A stretch of 64,000 bases of DNA from PALSA-505 sp963762615 (GTDB lineage Bacteria; Actinomycetota; Actinomycetes; Streptosporangiales; Streptosporangiaceae), in the NCBI GenBank assembly GCA_963762615.1, contig CAVXLG010000012.1, positions 62,001-126,000 of the forward strand, in the 5' to 3' direction. A program made the translations under genes and the position numbers. This document shows positions 42,731-51,851 of the stretch, one piece after another. The notes under the pieces were generated by a model. That model did not search any database. It worked only from the letters and a program-made list of their open reading frames with translations, and was not told where the DNA came from. The first letter of the stretch is position 1, and each line of letters opens with the position of its first letter.

Positions 42731-42934
42731 TCATCCGTGAGCTGACCGGCCCGGTGGCAGGTCCAGCTGGGCGGACATGCCACCGAGGATGAAGTCGGCG
42801 CTGGCCAGGAAGTCGTGCGGGAAGCCGCGAGTGATGTGGCTGGCCTGATCGAGCCGGGTCAGCGCGTCAGGCGGCAGGTTGACGTCCAGGCAAGTGAGGT
42901 TGTCGGCGAGCTGCTGGGCGGTCCGCGCGCCCAG
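42731..42934 (-). pseudogene. Aldo/keto reductase C-terminal fragment
   Basis: A 67-codon minus-strand frame without start reads LGARTAQQLADNLTCLDVNL, PPDALTRLDQASHITRGFPH and DFLASADFILGG. This is the typical end of an aldo/keto reductase (GARTxxQLxxNLxxLDVxL, then GFPHDFL). A TGA lies immediately before it, and no upstream part of the gene is found. It is unrelated in sequence to the C-terminus of the reductase at 18815. Confidence 0.6.
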
Positions 42935-43052
42935 TCAGCGGCCTCGAACCAGCCCGGCTCGCGATCGCCTGGCGGCGGAGCGACCGCAGGCCCGCGGTCC
43001 GGGACTTCGTCCAGGCCTGCCGTGAGGCCGCGGACACCCAGTAGCGACCTGC

Positions 43053-44138
43053 TCATCCTTTGGGCCGTGGCCGGTGCCATAGTCTCGGTTGCCCCGCTCG
43101 CCGTGGCCCGTCTGCGGGTGAGCGCGGCAGGACGCAGGGGCTCGACGCGAAGTCGCGCGCTTCGTCGAAGATGTGTCTCAGGCTGGCGTCGACCAAGTGC
43201 GTGTCGGCCTCGAATCTCCGGAAGCGCGGAACGACGCTTGTTACGAGCCAACGCCAGCGGTCGTCGAAGCGGTTGATCCTTGGCCACGTTCGTGCGCGCA
43301 GAGCGTGCGGGATTCCTCGTGTGAACGAGTAGAGGTAGAACGAGGTGAAGTCCGCAACCTCCTGTCGCACTCCACGCACCTCGAAGCTCGTGGCCGAGCC
43401 GATCGCGACGATCCAGGCGGATGAAAACGAGAGTCGATCGAAGTTGGGTTGCACCAAGGCGCACTGCTCGTGCTCGAGGAGCTCAACGTTGCCCTCCCAA
43501 ATGAGATCATCGGCCTTCTGTCGAGCCTGCGCGGACGCCATCCCGTCCTCCAGGACACGGCGTCCTTGGTCGATCGCCTCGAAGCCGGCGAGGACAGGTG
43601 CATAGTGGCGATCCGCTTGCAGGAGAGCGCGCAGGCGTTCGATCCCGTCTTCGGCACTGACGTACGCGAAGTGAACCCAGAAGAGGTCGTTGAAGATGGC
43701 GTTGTTCGTCGCCCGGATCGTGTTCACATCCTCCGTCAGCAGCAGTTTCGGACGACCCAGGCTGTGCGGGATGTCGACATAGCCAGTGCGATCGGCGTCC
43801 AGCCGGAGCGGGAAGAGGGCGAGCCGGACGTGGTGCGACGCTATTGCGGCCATCGCGGCCCACTTGAAGCAAGCGGGCTGGAGCTTGTACATCCAGGCAT
43901 AGCGTGACGAGATCTCAACGTTGCGGTGGAACGCGCAGCACGGGTCGCTCAGGAGTCCGTCGGCCACGGCCTTCCACCCCGCGATCGTGTCCGGCGTTCT
44001 GTTCCGGGGGACGAGTCCGTGTGGCTCAGGGATGAGCTCGTCGGGGCGATTAAGTCGACCATCTGGCTGATCCTCTTGACGGCATGGTTCGCCGCTCGCT
44101 GACGAGCAGCTCGCCCGGGTAGACCGCCAGTCGCTCAC
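43053..44138 (-). CDS. Uncharacterised protein, 361 residues
   Basis: The core (residues about 50-320) looks like a folded enzyme or binding protein: SSRYAWMYKLQPACFKWAAM, VNTIRATNNAIFNDLFWVHF, LEHEQCALVQPNFDRLSFSS and VADFTSFYLYSFTRGIPHAL. It weakly recalls DUF2515-like proteins, but I cannot confirm this. Base composition is clearly less GC-biased than its neighbours, with third-position A/T common, which suggests recent acquisition. The GTG at 44138 has no good ribosome site, and the last 30 residues look like read-through of non-coding sequence. It converges with debris on one side and is divergent from a GAF kinase on the other. Confidence 0.6.
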   Translation of the reverse strand: MSDWRSTRASCSSASGEPCRQEDQPDGRLNRPDELIPEPHGLVPRNRTPDTIAGWKAVADGLLSDPCCAFHRNVEISSRYAWMYKLQPACFKWAAMAAIASHHVRLALFPLRLDADRTGYVDIPHSLGRPKLLLTEDVNTIRATNNAIFNDLFWVHFAYVSAEDGIERLRALLQADRHYAPVLAGFEAIDQGRRVLEDGMASAQARQKADDLIWEGNVELLEHEQCALVQPNFDRLSFSSAWIVAIGSATSFEVRGVRQEVADFTSFYLYSFTRGIPHALRARTWPRINRFDDRWRWLVTSVVPRFRRFEADTHLVDASLRHIFDEARDFASSPCVLPRSPADGPRRAGQPRLWHRPRPKG

Positions 44139-44389
44139 CCTGAAACGCTATGCCCGGGGCGTGGCCGCCGTCATACGGGTGTCGGTCGTGGTGGTCAACT
44201 TGGTCACCATCGCCGCGGACCCGCAGGCCGGGGCGGCCCGGCGCCGGGCCGCTGGCGGGCGCCGCGGCCGCGGACCTGCTCGTCGCTGTTGCGGGCTACT
44301 GCCTGCGATGGCAGTCTCGATTCATGGCGGCGGGCTATCGCCGGGCTTCGCCGGGCGCCACAAGCCGTCTCCGCAGGCGGGTGCGTGCG

Positions 44390-46588
44390 GTGACCTCCTG
44401 GCCGCGTGGGCGGCGCGGGGGGTTCGGGGGGGTACGGGGCCTATCCGCTGACGAGCTGGCGGCGCTTCACCGGGTGGCCACGCTGGTCGCCCGCCAGCCC
44501 TCGCAGGCGGAGGTCTTCGCGGCGGTGACGGAGGAAGCCGGGAGGCTTCTGCACCTCGATAGCGCGCACCTGGTGGTCTATGAGCCGGATGAGACGGCGA
44601 CGGTGGTCGGGGCCTGGAACCTGCGAGGGCCGCCGGCTCCGGTCGGCACGCGGGTGCGGCTGGACGGGGACAACATCGTCGTCCGCGTGTTCCGCACCCA
44701 TCGGCCGGTCCGCATCGACCAGTACAGCGACGCCAGAGGCCCGATCGCCGGGTACGCCCGCTCCATGGGGATCCGCGCGGCGGTCGGTGCTCCGGTTCTG
44801 GTCGGGGGACGGGTCTGGGGGGCCATGACCGTCGGCTCCTCGCGGCCGGAGCCGCTGCCTGCTGGAACAGAACTCCGTATCGGGGCGTTCATCGATCTGG
44901 TCGCCACGGCGATCGCGAACGCCGAGGCGCGCCGGGAACTGGAACAAGTCGCCGCCGACCAGGCGGCGCTGGGCCGGGTCGCGACGCTCGTCGCCGAGGC
45001 CGTCCCGCCGGGCGACGTCTTCACCACGGTCGCCGCCGAGGTCGCGGGGCTGTTCGGCGTTCCGCTCGTCGGGCTCTTCCGCTACGAGAGCGAAGGCGTT
45101 GCGACGGTAATCGCCGCGACCGGCAAGCTCTCCCCCTACCTGGGCCGGCGCTGGGCCTTCCCGGCCGACGACCCGAGCGTTGTCGCATCGTTGCAAAGGA
45201 CGGGCCGGCCGCTCAGAATCGACGACCACGCACAGCGCACGGGTGCCGGAACGGACACCGCCAGGGAGCTCGGCGTCGGCGCGGCGGTCGGCGTTCCCGT
45301 CATCGTCGACGGCCGGGCCTGGGGCGCGGTGACCCTGGGCGCCGCAAAAGATCGCCTGCCGCTGCCCGCGGACACGGTGGACCGCCTCACAGCCTTCACC
45401 GACCTTGTCGCCACGGCGATCGCGAACGCCGAGGCACGGACCGAGATCGGGCGGCTGGCGGAGGAACAGGCCGCGCTGCGACGGGTGGCAACGCTCGTGG
45501 CCAAGGGCACCCAGCCGGACGAGGTCTTCGCCGCCGTTGCCGAAGAGATCGGACGGATCCTGGACGCCCAGGTAGCGTGCATCCTCCGCTACGAAGCGGA
45601 TGCGACCGGGACTGTCATGGCGACTTGGGGCGACGCCAGTTTCTGGCCGGCCGGCTCGAACTGGGCACTCGAAGACCTCGGCGCACAGGTGTTCCGCACC
45701 CGTCGCGCGGCCCGCATCGACAGCCGCAGGCCACTCGCCGGCGAGGACAGCGAAATGGCTGAACGGATCGCATCGCGGGTCGCTGCACCGATCATCATCA
45801 ATGACCGGCTGTGGGGCGCCGCGCTGGCGCTGAACTTCGCATCCGGTTGTACCCTGCCCGCCGCTGCCGAGGGACGCATCGCGAACTTCGCCGACCTGAT
45901 CACGACGGCGATGTCGAACGCGCAGACCCGGTCCGAGCTCATCGCTTCCAGGGCCCGGATCGTCGCCGCCGCGGACCAGACCAGGCGGGGGCTGGAGCGT
46001 GACCTGCACGACGGCATCCAGCAGCGCCTTGTCTCGCTCGCGCTGAAGGCCCGCGCAACCGAGGCGATGAGCGCCCGGGACGCGGCCGCGATCCGGGGCG
46101 AGCTGTCGCTGCTGGCCGACGGTCTGGACGCCGCGCTGGACGAGCTGCGGGAGATCTCGCGCGGCATCCACCCGGCCGTGTTGTCCGAGGCCGGGCTCGG
46201 ACCGGCGCTCAAAGCGCTCGCCCGGCGCTCCGCCGTTCCGGTCGAACTCGACCTGAACCTCGGCCCGCGGCTCGGGCAGCAGCTCGAGGCGGCCGGCTAC
46301 TACGTCGCGTCCGAGGCGCTCGCCAACGTCGCCAAGCACGCGCGGGCCTCGGTCATCGAAGTGCGTGCGGACGGCCGCGACGGCGCCCTCACCCTCTCGA
46401 TCAGCGACGATGGCATCGGCGGCGCCGACCCCGGCCGCGGCTCGGGCATCATCGGCCTCAAAGACCGGGTCGAGGCGCTCGGCGGAACCATCTCGGTGCT
46501 CAGCCCGCCCGGCCACGGAACGACCCTGCACGTCCAGCTTCCCGCCGATCCGGGCACCGCGGCCACGCTGCCGCGCGATGCCCCGTAA
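44390..46588 (+). CDS. Sensor histidine kinase with three GAF domains
   Basis: A cytoplasmic kinase of about 732 residues with three GAF domains (starting with ELAALHRVATLVARQPSQAE, QAALGRVATLVAEAVPPGDV and QAALRRVATLVAKGTQPDEV), HisKA_3 (RRGLERDLHDGIQQRLVSLA) and HATPase_c (EALANVAKHARASVIEVRAD, SDDGIGGADPGRGSGIIGLK). The C-terminus is complete (GTTLHVQLPADPG), unlike in the kinase at 37288. The start is uncertain: GTG 44390 is used, but the frame is open back to 44150. A receiver protein is encoded on the other strand just downstream. Confidence 0.85.
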   Translation: MTSWPRGRRGGFGGVRGLSADELAALHRVATLVARQPSQAEVFAAVTEEAGRLLHLDSAHLVVYEPDETATVVGAWNLRGPPAPVGTRVRLDGDNIVVRVFRTHRPVRIDQYSDARGPIAGYARSMGIRAAVGAPVLVGGRVWGAMTVGSSRPEPLPAGTELRIGAFIDLVATAIANAEARRELEQVAADQAALGRVATLVAEAVPPGDVFTTVAAEVAGLFGVPLVGLFRYESEGVATVIAATGKLSPYLGRRWAFPADDPSVVASLQRTGRPLRIDDHAQRTGAGTDTARELGVGAAVGVPVIVDGRAWGAVTLGAAKDRLPLPADTVDRLTAFTDLVATAIANAEARTEIGRLAEEQAALRRVATLVAKGTQPDEVFAAVAEEIGRILDAQVACILRYEADATGTVMATWGDASFWPAGSNWALEDLGAQVFRTRRAARIDSRRPLAGEDSEMAERIASRVAAPIIINDRLWGAALALNFASGCTLPAAAEGRIANFADLITTAMSNAQTRSELIASRARIVAAADQTRRGLERDLHDGIQQRLVSLALKARATEAMSARDAAAIRGELSLLADGLDAALDELREISRGIHPAVLSEAGLGPALKALARRSAVPVELDLNLGPRLGQQLEAAGYYVASEALANVAKHARASVIEVRADGRDGALTLSISDDGIGGADPGRGSGIIGLKDRVEALGGTISVLSPPGHGTTLHVQLPADPGTAATLPRDAP

Positions 46589-46609
46589 CCGTCGGCGCGG
46601 CGCCTGGCG

Positions 46610-46644
46610 GCCAGCCGTTGGGGATGAGATGCCAAACGGTTGGC
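46610..46644. terminator. Imperfect hairpin between convergent genes
   Basis: GCCAGCCGTTGGG and CCAAACGGTTGGC can pair with two mismatches around a nine-base loop, 20 bases after the kinase stop. It could end transcription from both sides. Confidence 0.3.
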
Positions 46645-46722
46645 GCTGGGATGGCGCAGAGCTCGAGCATCGAGCGGACGCCGCCCTGCGGCGCCCCGCT
46701 AAACGCGCGAGCGCCGGGGGGC

Positions 46723-47097
46723 CTACGCGCGCGTGCGGTCATCGACGATCCGGCGGATCGCCTCCGCCGACAGCTCCGGCTTCGGCACGAACCCGGCGGC
46801 GGGGCTCTCGGCGATCAGATCCGCGAAGTCGGCCCTCGCATGAGTCGAGATCAAGATCACCGCCGGGCGGCCGCCCCGGTGGTATCCGGCCAGCCGCCGC
46901 GCCAGGTCGAACCCGCTTTCATCCCCCAGCCCGATGTTAACCAGGACGACCTCCGGCCGCAACTCCTGTGCTCGCTGCAGCGCCTCGGCCGAGGTAGCGG
47001 CAACGCCGACGACGCGCAAGCCCTCCTGTTCCAGCAGAGCGCGCGCAGCCTCCAGGAACAACCGGTTGTCATCCACGATGAGGACGCCGAACGCCAT
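46723..47097 (-). CDS. Stand-alone receiver protein with Asn at the phospho-site
   Basis: A 124-residue receiver domain without an output domain. It has the acidic pair in VLIVDDNRLFLEAARALLEQ, the Thr/Ser position in VILISTHARADF and the Lys in GFVPKPELSAEAI. The phosphoacceptor strand reads VVLVNIGLGDESGFDLARRL, where relatives have VLVDIGL: the codon is AAC instead of GAC, so the Asp is replaced by Asn. Classical phosphorylation should not be possible. It converges on the three-GAF kinase, the likely former partner. ATG 47097 is the natural start; ATG 47118 is possible. Confidence 0.8.
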   Translation of the reverse strand: MAFGVLIVDDNRLFLEAARALLEQEGLRVVGVAATSAEALQRAQELRPEVVLVNIGLGDESGFDLARRLAGYHRGGRPAVILISTHARADFADLIAESPAAGFVPKPELSAEAIRRIVDDRTRA

Positions 47098-47413
47098 GCG
47101 AACAGAGTTACAAGACATACGGGCGCCGGGCATTGCGGCTAGCAGGAATTTCAGGAATCGTTTGCTCTCGCCGGGCACGATACGTCAACTTGGTTGCTGC
47201 GCTCTGCCTCGCTGGGCAGGTGTTGTCTCTTGTCTGGCCACGATACGGTCGTTGTGCCAGGTCAGCGCCGCGTTTCCGGGCTCAGGATCGTGCCGCCAGC
47301 GGCTCAATGCTGCCTTCGCAGGCTCCTGGCATCTGCGCTGCGGGGTCAGATGGATCATCCCCCACCCGAGTGCCACGAGGCCAGGTCGCACGGATCGCCA
47401 GCCCGCCCGGTGG
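47098..47413. other. Interval upstream of the receiver gene
   Basis: A 68-codon minus-strand frame (47185-47391) has no ribosome site or known family. Nothing else is seen. Confidence 0.35.
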
Positions 47414-48613
47414 TCATACCGTGCGCAATGCCTCGGTTGGCGAGAGGCGCGCGGCTCGCATCGCCGGGTACAGGCCGGCGACGGCGCCGATGGCCAGGGC
47501 CGCGACGGTCCCGCCGTAGAGGGCCTGAGGCGGGATCAGTACCGTCCAGTGCTGAGTGAGGGCGTAGATGGCGGTGGCCGCTACGCCGAGCAGGGTGCCG
47601 GCCAGGCCGCCCAGGGCCGACAGGAGCAGTGCCTCGGCGAGGAACTGCTCGGCGATATGGCGGCGGGTGGCGCCCAGCGCGCGGCGCAGGCCGATCTCGG
47701 AGCGGCGTTCGAGGACGGAGATGACCATGACGTTGGCGATCCCGACGCCGCCGACGAGCAGGGCAACGGCGCCCAGGCCGAGGAACAGGGCGTTGTAAGC
47801 GCTCGCTGTGACGGCCTCGGCCTGGAGGATATCGGCCGGCTCGCTGACCGACACGGTCGAGGGATCGGACGGGTTGACGGTGGCGGACAGCACCGCGTTG
47901 ACCGCGGCCACCTGGCTGGGGTCGCTGCGCACGTACAGTTCGGTGGGGTGGCCGTCGAAGCTGAAGTCCTGCTCGGCGATGGGGAAGCCGATGAAAGCCA
48001 TGCTGTCCATCGTGGTTTCCAGCGGCACGTGGCTCATGATGCCGGTCACGGTGAACCGGTACCCGCCTATCCACACCTGGGTGGGATGGGCCAGGTTGCG
48101 GATGCCGAGCAGGCTGGCGGCCTCGGCGCCGAGGACAACCGCTGGGTAGCGGGCCGTGGCCGCGTTGAGGAATCTGCCGTGCGCCATGGTGGCGCCTACG
48201 GTGGCGGGCAGGGTGGCGGGGGCGGCGGCGGTCAGCGCGATGCCGCTGGTCTGGACGGCCGGGATGAACGGGTTGCGGTACACGTAGACGTTGGAGATGG
48301 CGCCGATCTCGGCCACCCCGGTGACCGGCCCGATCCGTGAAACCATGCCCTCGGCGGTGCCGGGCAGCTCGGTCTGCTGGCCGAACGCGGTGCTGCCGGG
48401 CTGCGCGGTCAGCAGGTTGCCCAGCCGTCCCAGCTCGGCCAGCAGCAAAGATTTCGAGGACTGGGAGATGCCGAGCACGCCGACGATGGCGGCGATGCCG
48501 ATGCTGATGCCCAGCGCGGACAAGGTGGCGCGCACCCGCCGGGTTCGCAGCCCGAGGGTACCGACCCGCAGCAGGTCCCGGCCGGTCAGCCGGGATCGGT
48601 CGGAGTCACGCAC
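47414..48613 (-). CDS. MacB-type ABC transporter permease (FtsX family)
   Basis: A 399-residue permease with one N-terminal helix (ATLSALGISIGIAAIVGVLG), a large extracytoplasmic MacB_PCD domain (about residues 50-265) and three C-terminal helices (FLGLGAVALLVGGVGIANVM, ALLLSALGGLAGTLLGVAA, AALAIGAVAGLYPAMRAARL). The motif VLERRSEIGLRRALGATRRHI is the coupling region, given here as two overlapping parts of the same helix. The GTG at 48613 overlaps the ATPase stop by 8 bases. It works with the ATPase as a mechanotransmission exporter that needs the adaptor protein encoded upstream. Confidence 0.92.
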   Translation of the reverse strand: MRDSDRSRLTGRDLLRVGTLGLRTRRVRATLSALGISIGIAAIVGVLGISQSSKSLLLAELGRLGNLLTAQPGSTAFGQQTELPGTAEGMVSRIGPVTGVAEIGAISNVYVYRNPFIPAVQTSGIALTAAAPATLPATVGATMAHGRFLNAATARYPAVVLGAEAASLLGIRNLAHPTQVWIGGYRFTVTGIMSHVPLETTMDSMAFIGFPIAEQDFSFDGHPTELYVRSDPSQVAAVNAVLSATVNPSDPSTVSVSEPADILQAEAVTASAYNALFLGLGAVALLVGGVGIANVMVISVLERRSEIGLRRALGATRRHIAEQFLAEALLLSALGGLAGTLLGVAATAIYALTQHWTVLIPPQALYGGTVAALAIGAVAGLYPAMRAARLSPTEALRTV

Positions 48614-49334
48614 GCGCCGTCACGTCACTGACGATCCTTCCGTCGCGGATCTCGATACGCCGGTGCATGGCCGCGGCGACGTCGCGGTCGTGGGTGATGA
48701 CCGCGATGGTGGTGCCGTCGCGGTGCAGTTCGCGCAGCAGGTCCAGGATGGCCGCGCCGGAGGCGGTGTCCAGGTTCCCGGTCGGCTCGTCGGCCATCAC
48801 CAGGGCCGGCCGCCCGGCTAGCGCCCGGGCGATGGCGGTGCGCTGCTGCTCACCGCCGGACAGCTGGTTCGGCCGGTGCCTGAGGCGGTGGCCCAGCCCG
48901 ACCCGCTCCAGGGCCGCCTGGGCCAGACGGCGGCGCTCGGCGGCCCGCCCGCCCCGGTACAGCAGGCCGCCGGCGACGTTGTCCAGCACGCTCAGGCCAT
49001 CCAGCAGGAAGAACTGCTGGAACACAAACCCCAGCCGCCGGGCCCGCAGCCCCGACAGCTGACTGTCGGACATGGCCGAGGTGTCCTGCCCGGCGAGCCG
49101 GACCAGCCCTCGTGTCGGCCGCTCCAGGGTGCCCATCACGTGCAGCAGAGTGCTCTTGCCCGATCCGGACGGGCCGATGATGGCCGCCAGCTCACCCTGG
49201 CCGATGCGCAGATCCACCCCGGCCAGCGCAAGCACCGGCGCGTCACCCGGGTACTCCTTCACCACGCCGGCCAGTTCGAGGACCGGCGCCGGCGGCCGGG
49301 CCGGGCGGCCCGGGAAAGGGATCGTCTGGGTCAC
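48606..49334 (-). CDS. MacB/LolD-type ABC transporter ATPase
   Basis: A 242-residue ATPase with Walker A IIGPSGSGKSTLLHVMG near residue 55, Q-loop FVFQQFFLLDGLS, signature NQLSGGEQQRTAIARAL and Walker B LVMADEPTGNLDTASG; the H-loop is VITHDRD. All key residues are intact. It overlaps the adaptor reading frame by four bases at its start and the permease at its end. Confidence 0.93.
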   Translation of the reverse strand: MTQTIPFPGRPARPPAPVLELAGVVKEYPGDAPVLALAGVDLRIGQGELAAIIGPSGSGKSTLLHVMGTLERPTRGLVRLAGQDTSAMSDSQLSGLRARRLGFVFQQFFLLDGLSVLDNVAGGLLYRGGRAAERRRLAQAALERVGLGHRLRHRPNQLSGGEQQRTAIARALAGRPALVMADEPTGNLDTASGAAILDLLRELHRDGTTIAVITHDRDVAAAMHRRIEIRDGRIVSDVTARA

Positions 49335-50975
49335 GACGACGGCACCTCCACCCGCATGCCGGCGGTGATACCAGGCCCGCTAACCTGCACCATGGTGTTG
49401 CTGTACAGGCCGGTGGTCACCCCGGCCAGGTAACTGCCATGGCCGGTTACCACCTGCACGCCGAACCCGCCGCCCTGCAAGGCCAGCAGGGCGTTCACCG
49501 GTACCGCCAGCACGTTGCCGGCCCGCTGCGAGGTGATGTTCACGTTCACCGGCGCCTGATCCAGCGCCGCCCCCGCCGGGGTGTGGTCCAAGGTGACGGT
49601 GACCGTCACCGTCGGGGAGGAGTTGCTGCCGCTGCCGGCGGACGAGCACGGCGACTGGCCGGCCGGACCGCCGCCGGTGCCGCTGGTACTGCCGCCGGTG
49701 GCGGTACCGGTACCACCGCCCCCCGGGCAGGTCGCCACATCACCCACCGTCTTCACCCGCCCGCCCACGGCGGAGGTGCCATCGGGCAGCACCACCGACA
49801 CCGCATCCCCCCGCTTGACCAGGTACTCCTGCGTCACCGGCAGGTCAACCGTGACCACCGGGGTGATGCCGGTGGCCGTAAGCACCGTCCCGCCGCCCCC
49901 ATCCGCCACCGCCACCCGCCCCCGCGCCGGTGGCGCCGCCCCCGCCGCCGACGGCCGCGCCCACAGAAGGCGTGACCCAGGTGACCCGGATCGGGCCCGG
50001 CTCGAACACCACCTCGCCCAGCAGGATCTCGCCGGTCGCGGGCAGACCGAGCGCCTTCTGCCAGCGTTCTACCGCCGCCGCCGTGGCCGCCGAGTAGTGG
50101 TTGCCCTGGGTAAGCCCGCCGCCGTAGCCCAGGGCGATCAGGTCGCGGGTCAGCTCGCGCCACGTCGCCGCCATCGGACATGCCCACGTAAAAAGCCCGG
50201 TAGGCGGCGATGGGGCCGTACAGCAGCGGCACCGGCTCGCCGCTGACCGCATACACCCGCTGGTCCTGCCGGATTACCGCGCCCGCGGCCGGCAGCCAGG
50301 TGTAGGCCGTGCCCGGGTTGACCGCGGTCTCCTGCTCCGTCGCCAGGGTGGCCCGGTCCCCTGCCATCTTGACCTTGTCCGCCCCCACCTTTGCCGCAGC
50401 GGTGTCATCGCCGGTCTTCGCGGTCGACTCGGCGGTACCCAGCTGCTGCCGGGCCTGGATCAGCGTGGTCTGGTCGGTGCTGACTTTCTGCTCGTCCTGG
50501 CTGCACGCTGAGGACGACGCCCCCGTCCCCGCGCAGGCCTTCTTCTCTGCGGCCTGGTCCATGGCCAGGGTGGACTTGGCGGCGCTGACGTTGGCCCGGG
50601 CCGCCGCGACCGCCTGGCGGCCGGCCGCCGACGCGTCCGACTCGGCCTGCTCATCCGCTGACAGCGCCTGCTGGTCCGCGGCCACCGTCTGCTCCTGCTG
50701 GCTGAGCGCCGATGCGCTGGTCCCCGATGGGGCGGCGATGGTATAGGAGCCGTTGTAGCCGATAGACCCGCCTTCCTGCACCGTATTGGTCAGCGTGGTC
50801 CGCACCACCGGCGCGGTGGTGACCGAGCCGCCGCCGCCCGAGGCGGCCGGGCTGTCATCGCCGCCACCAGCCGCCACGGCCACCCCGGCCGCCACCGCCG
50901 CCGCGGCCAGGGCGATGACAGCGATCAGCACGCCCGCCTGGCAGAGAGGATCCGCCTGACGGAGAATTCCGTCAT
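49331..50975 (-). pseudogene. HlyD-type efflux adaptor, broken by three frameshifts
   Basis: The expected protein is rebuilt from four frames. ATG 50975 reads MTEFSVRRILSAR; near 50932 one base is missing, then VLIAVIALAAAAVAAG (membrane anchor) and a long coiled coil rich in Ala/Gln/Asp follow. Near 50160 an extra G moves to RELTRDLIALGYGGGLTQGN and the peptidoglycan-binding-like ATAAAVERWQKALGLPATGE. Near 49920 an extra base in a G run leads to VLTATGITPVVTVDLPVTQE and the end AGMRVEVPSS at 49331. Intact members bridge MacB-type permeases to the cell wall. As written no full adaptor is made. Confidence 0.8.
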
Positions 50976-50982
50976 CGCCGCG

Positions 50983-51706
50983 CTACCCGTTGACGGGCGC
51001 GGGTTTGCTGCGTACGGGCGCTCCGCCGGGTCCGCCGGCCGGGCACTGGCGGCCGGACGGCGCATTGCAGCTCTGTACCTGGACGACCCCGGCCGGCGGC
51101 GGGCCGTTGCCAGACGGCACGCCGGTCTTCTTGGAGCACAGGTCGTTGGCTTTCACGAAGACCGGGCTGGTCGGGGACATGCCGATGTTCATTGAGGTTG
51201 GTTGAGCTGCTCCCGGGCACCGGGTCGGGGTACTTCGGGACCCCGTTGGCCTGCATGCACTGGGCGTACTTCAGCAGCTTGGCCTCGCTCGGCCCCTTCG
51301 GCATCGGCTGGCCGTTGCGCAGCGCGCTGGAGGCCGCGGCCAGGTAATGGCCGCACGGGCCGCTGCTGTCGTGCGCCTGCGAGGACATCGCCGCTGAGAC
51401 GTTCGTCATGGTGATCTCGATGTCGCCGGCGGAGTTGATCACCGGGTCGGCCTGGCTGGGATCACCACGGCTGCGCATGCAGGCGGCCCACTCGTCCATC
51501 AGCTGGGTCGCGTTGCCTTCGACCCGACGGCCGCGGAGCTCCCGCCGCCATTGCCGCTGCCCGCCGGGTCCCCGGTGCTCTGGCGCTGCTCATCCCCAGG
51601 CTGGCAACCTGGGGGGAGCTGTGCCCGTTCTGCATGCGGCCAGCGTGATGGCGGCCGCCGCGACCAGGACCGCGAGCCCGCCCGGTCGCCGGTGCGCCGT
51701 GGCCAT
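50983..51706 (-). pseudogene. Lipoprotein of the efflux operon, broken by three frameshifts
   Basis: ATG 51706 with GGGAGG upstream opens a lipoprotein signal (GLAVLVAAAAITLAAC). Shifts occur near 51630, 51521 and 51191. Between them lie the family blocks LMDEWAACMRSRGDPSQADP, AMSSQAHDSSGPCGHYLAAA, LLKYAQCMQANGVPKYPDP and, in the last frame, SPVFVKANDLCSKKTGVPSG up to the stop at 50983. I associate these cysteine-containing blocks with a recurring actinobacterial lipoprotein found next to MacB-type exporters. The stop lies seven bases from the adaptor start, so the genes were an operon. Confidence 0.75.
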
Positions 51707-51851
51707 GTCCGGCACCTCCCGGCCTCGTTCGCCGCGAGCCGTTGATCGTCGCTCATCTCGTATCCCTCGCAGTCACATAGGCGGGAACGGCCGGGGTCAG
51801 CTGGGCTTCGGGGCGCCCGTAGGGCAGGAGAAGGCGAAGATGGCCAGCGCG

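Noticed and set aside
44441..46531. Minus-strand frame of 696 codons opposite the three-GAF kinase
   Set aside because: The plus strand encodes intact kinase domains; the mirror has none.
47185..47391. Minus-strand frame of 68 codons as a transposase tail
   Set aside because: No block matches a transposase family that I know.
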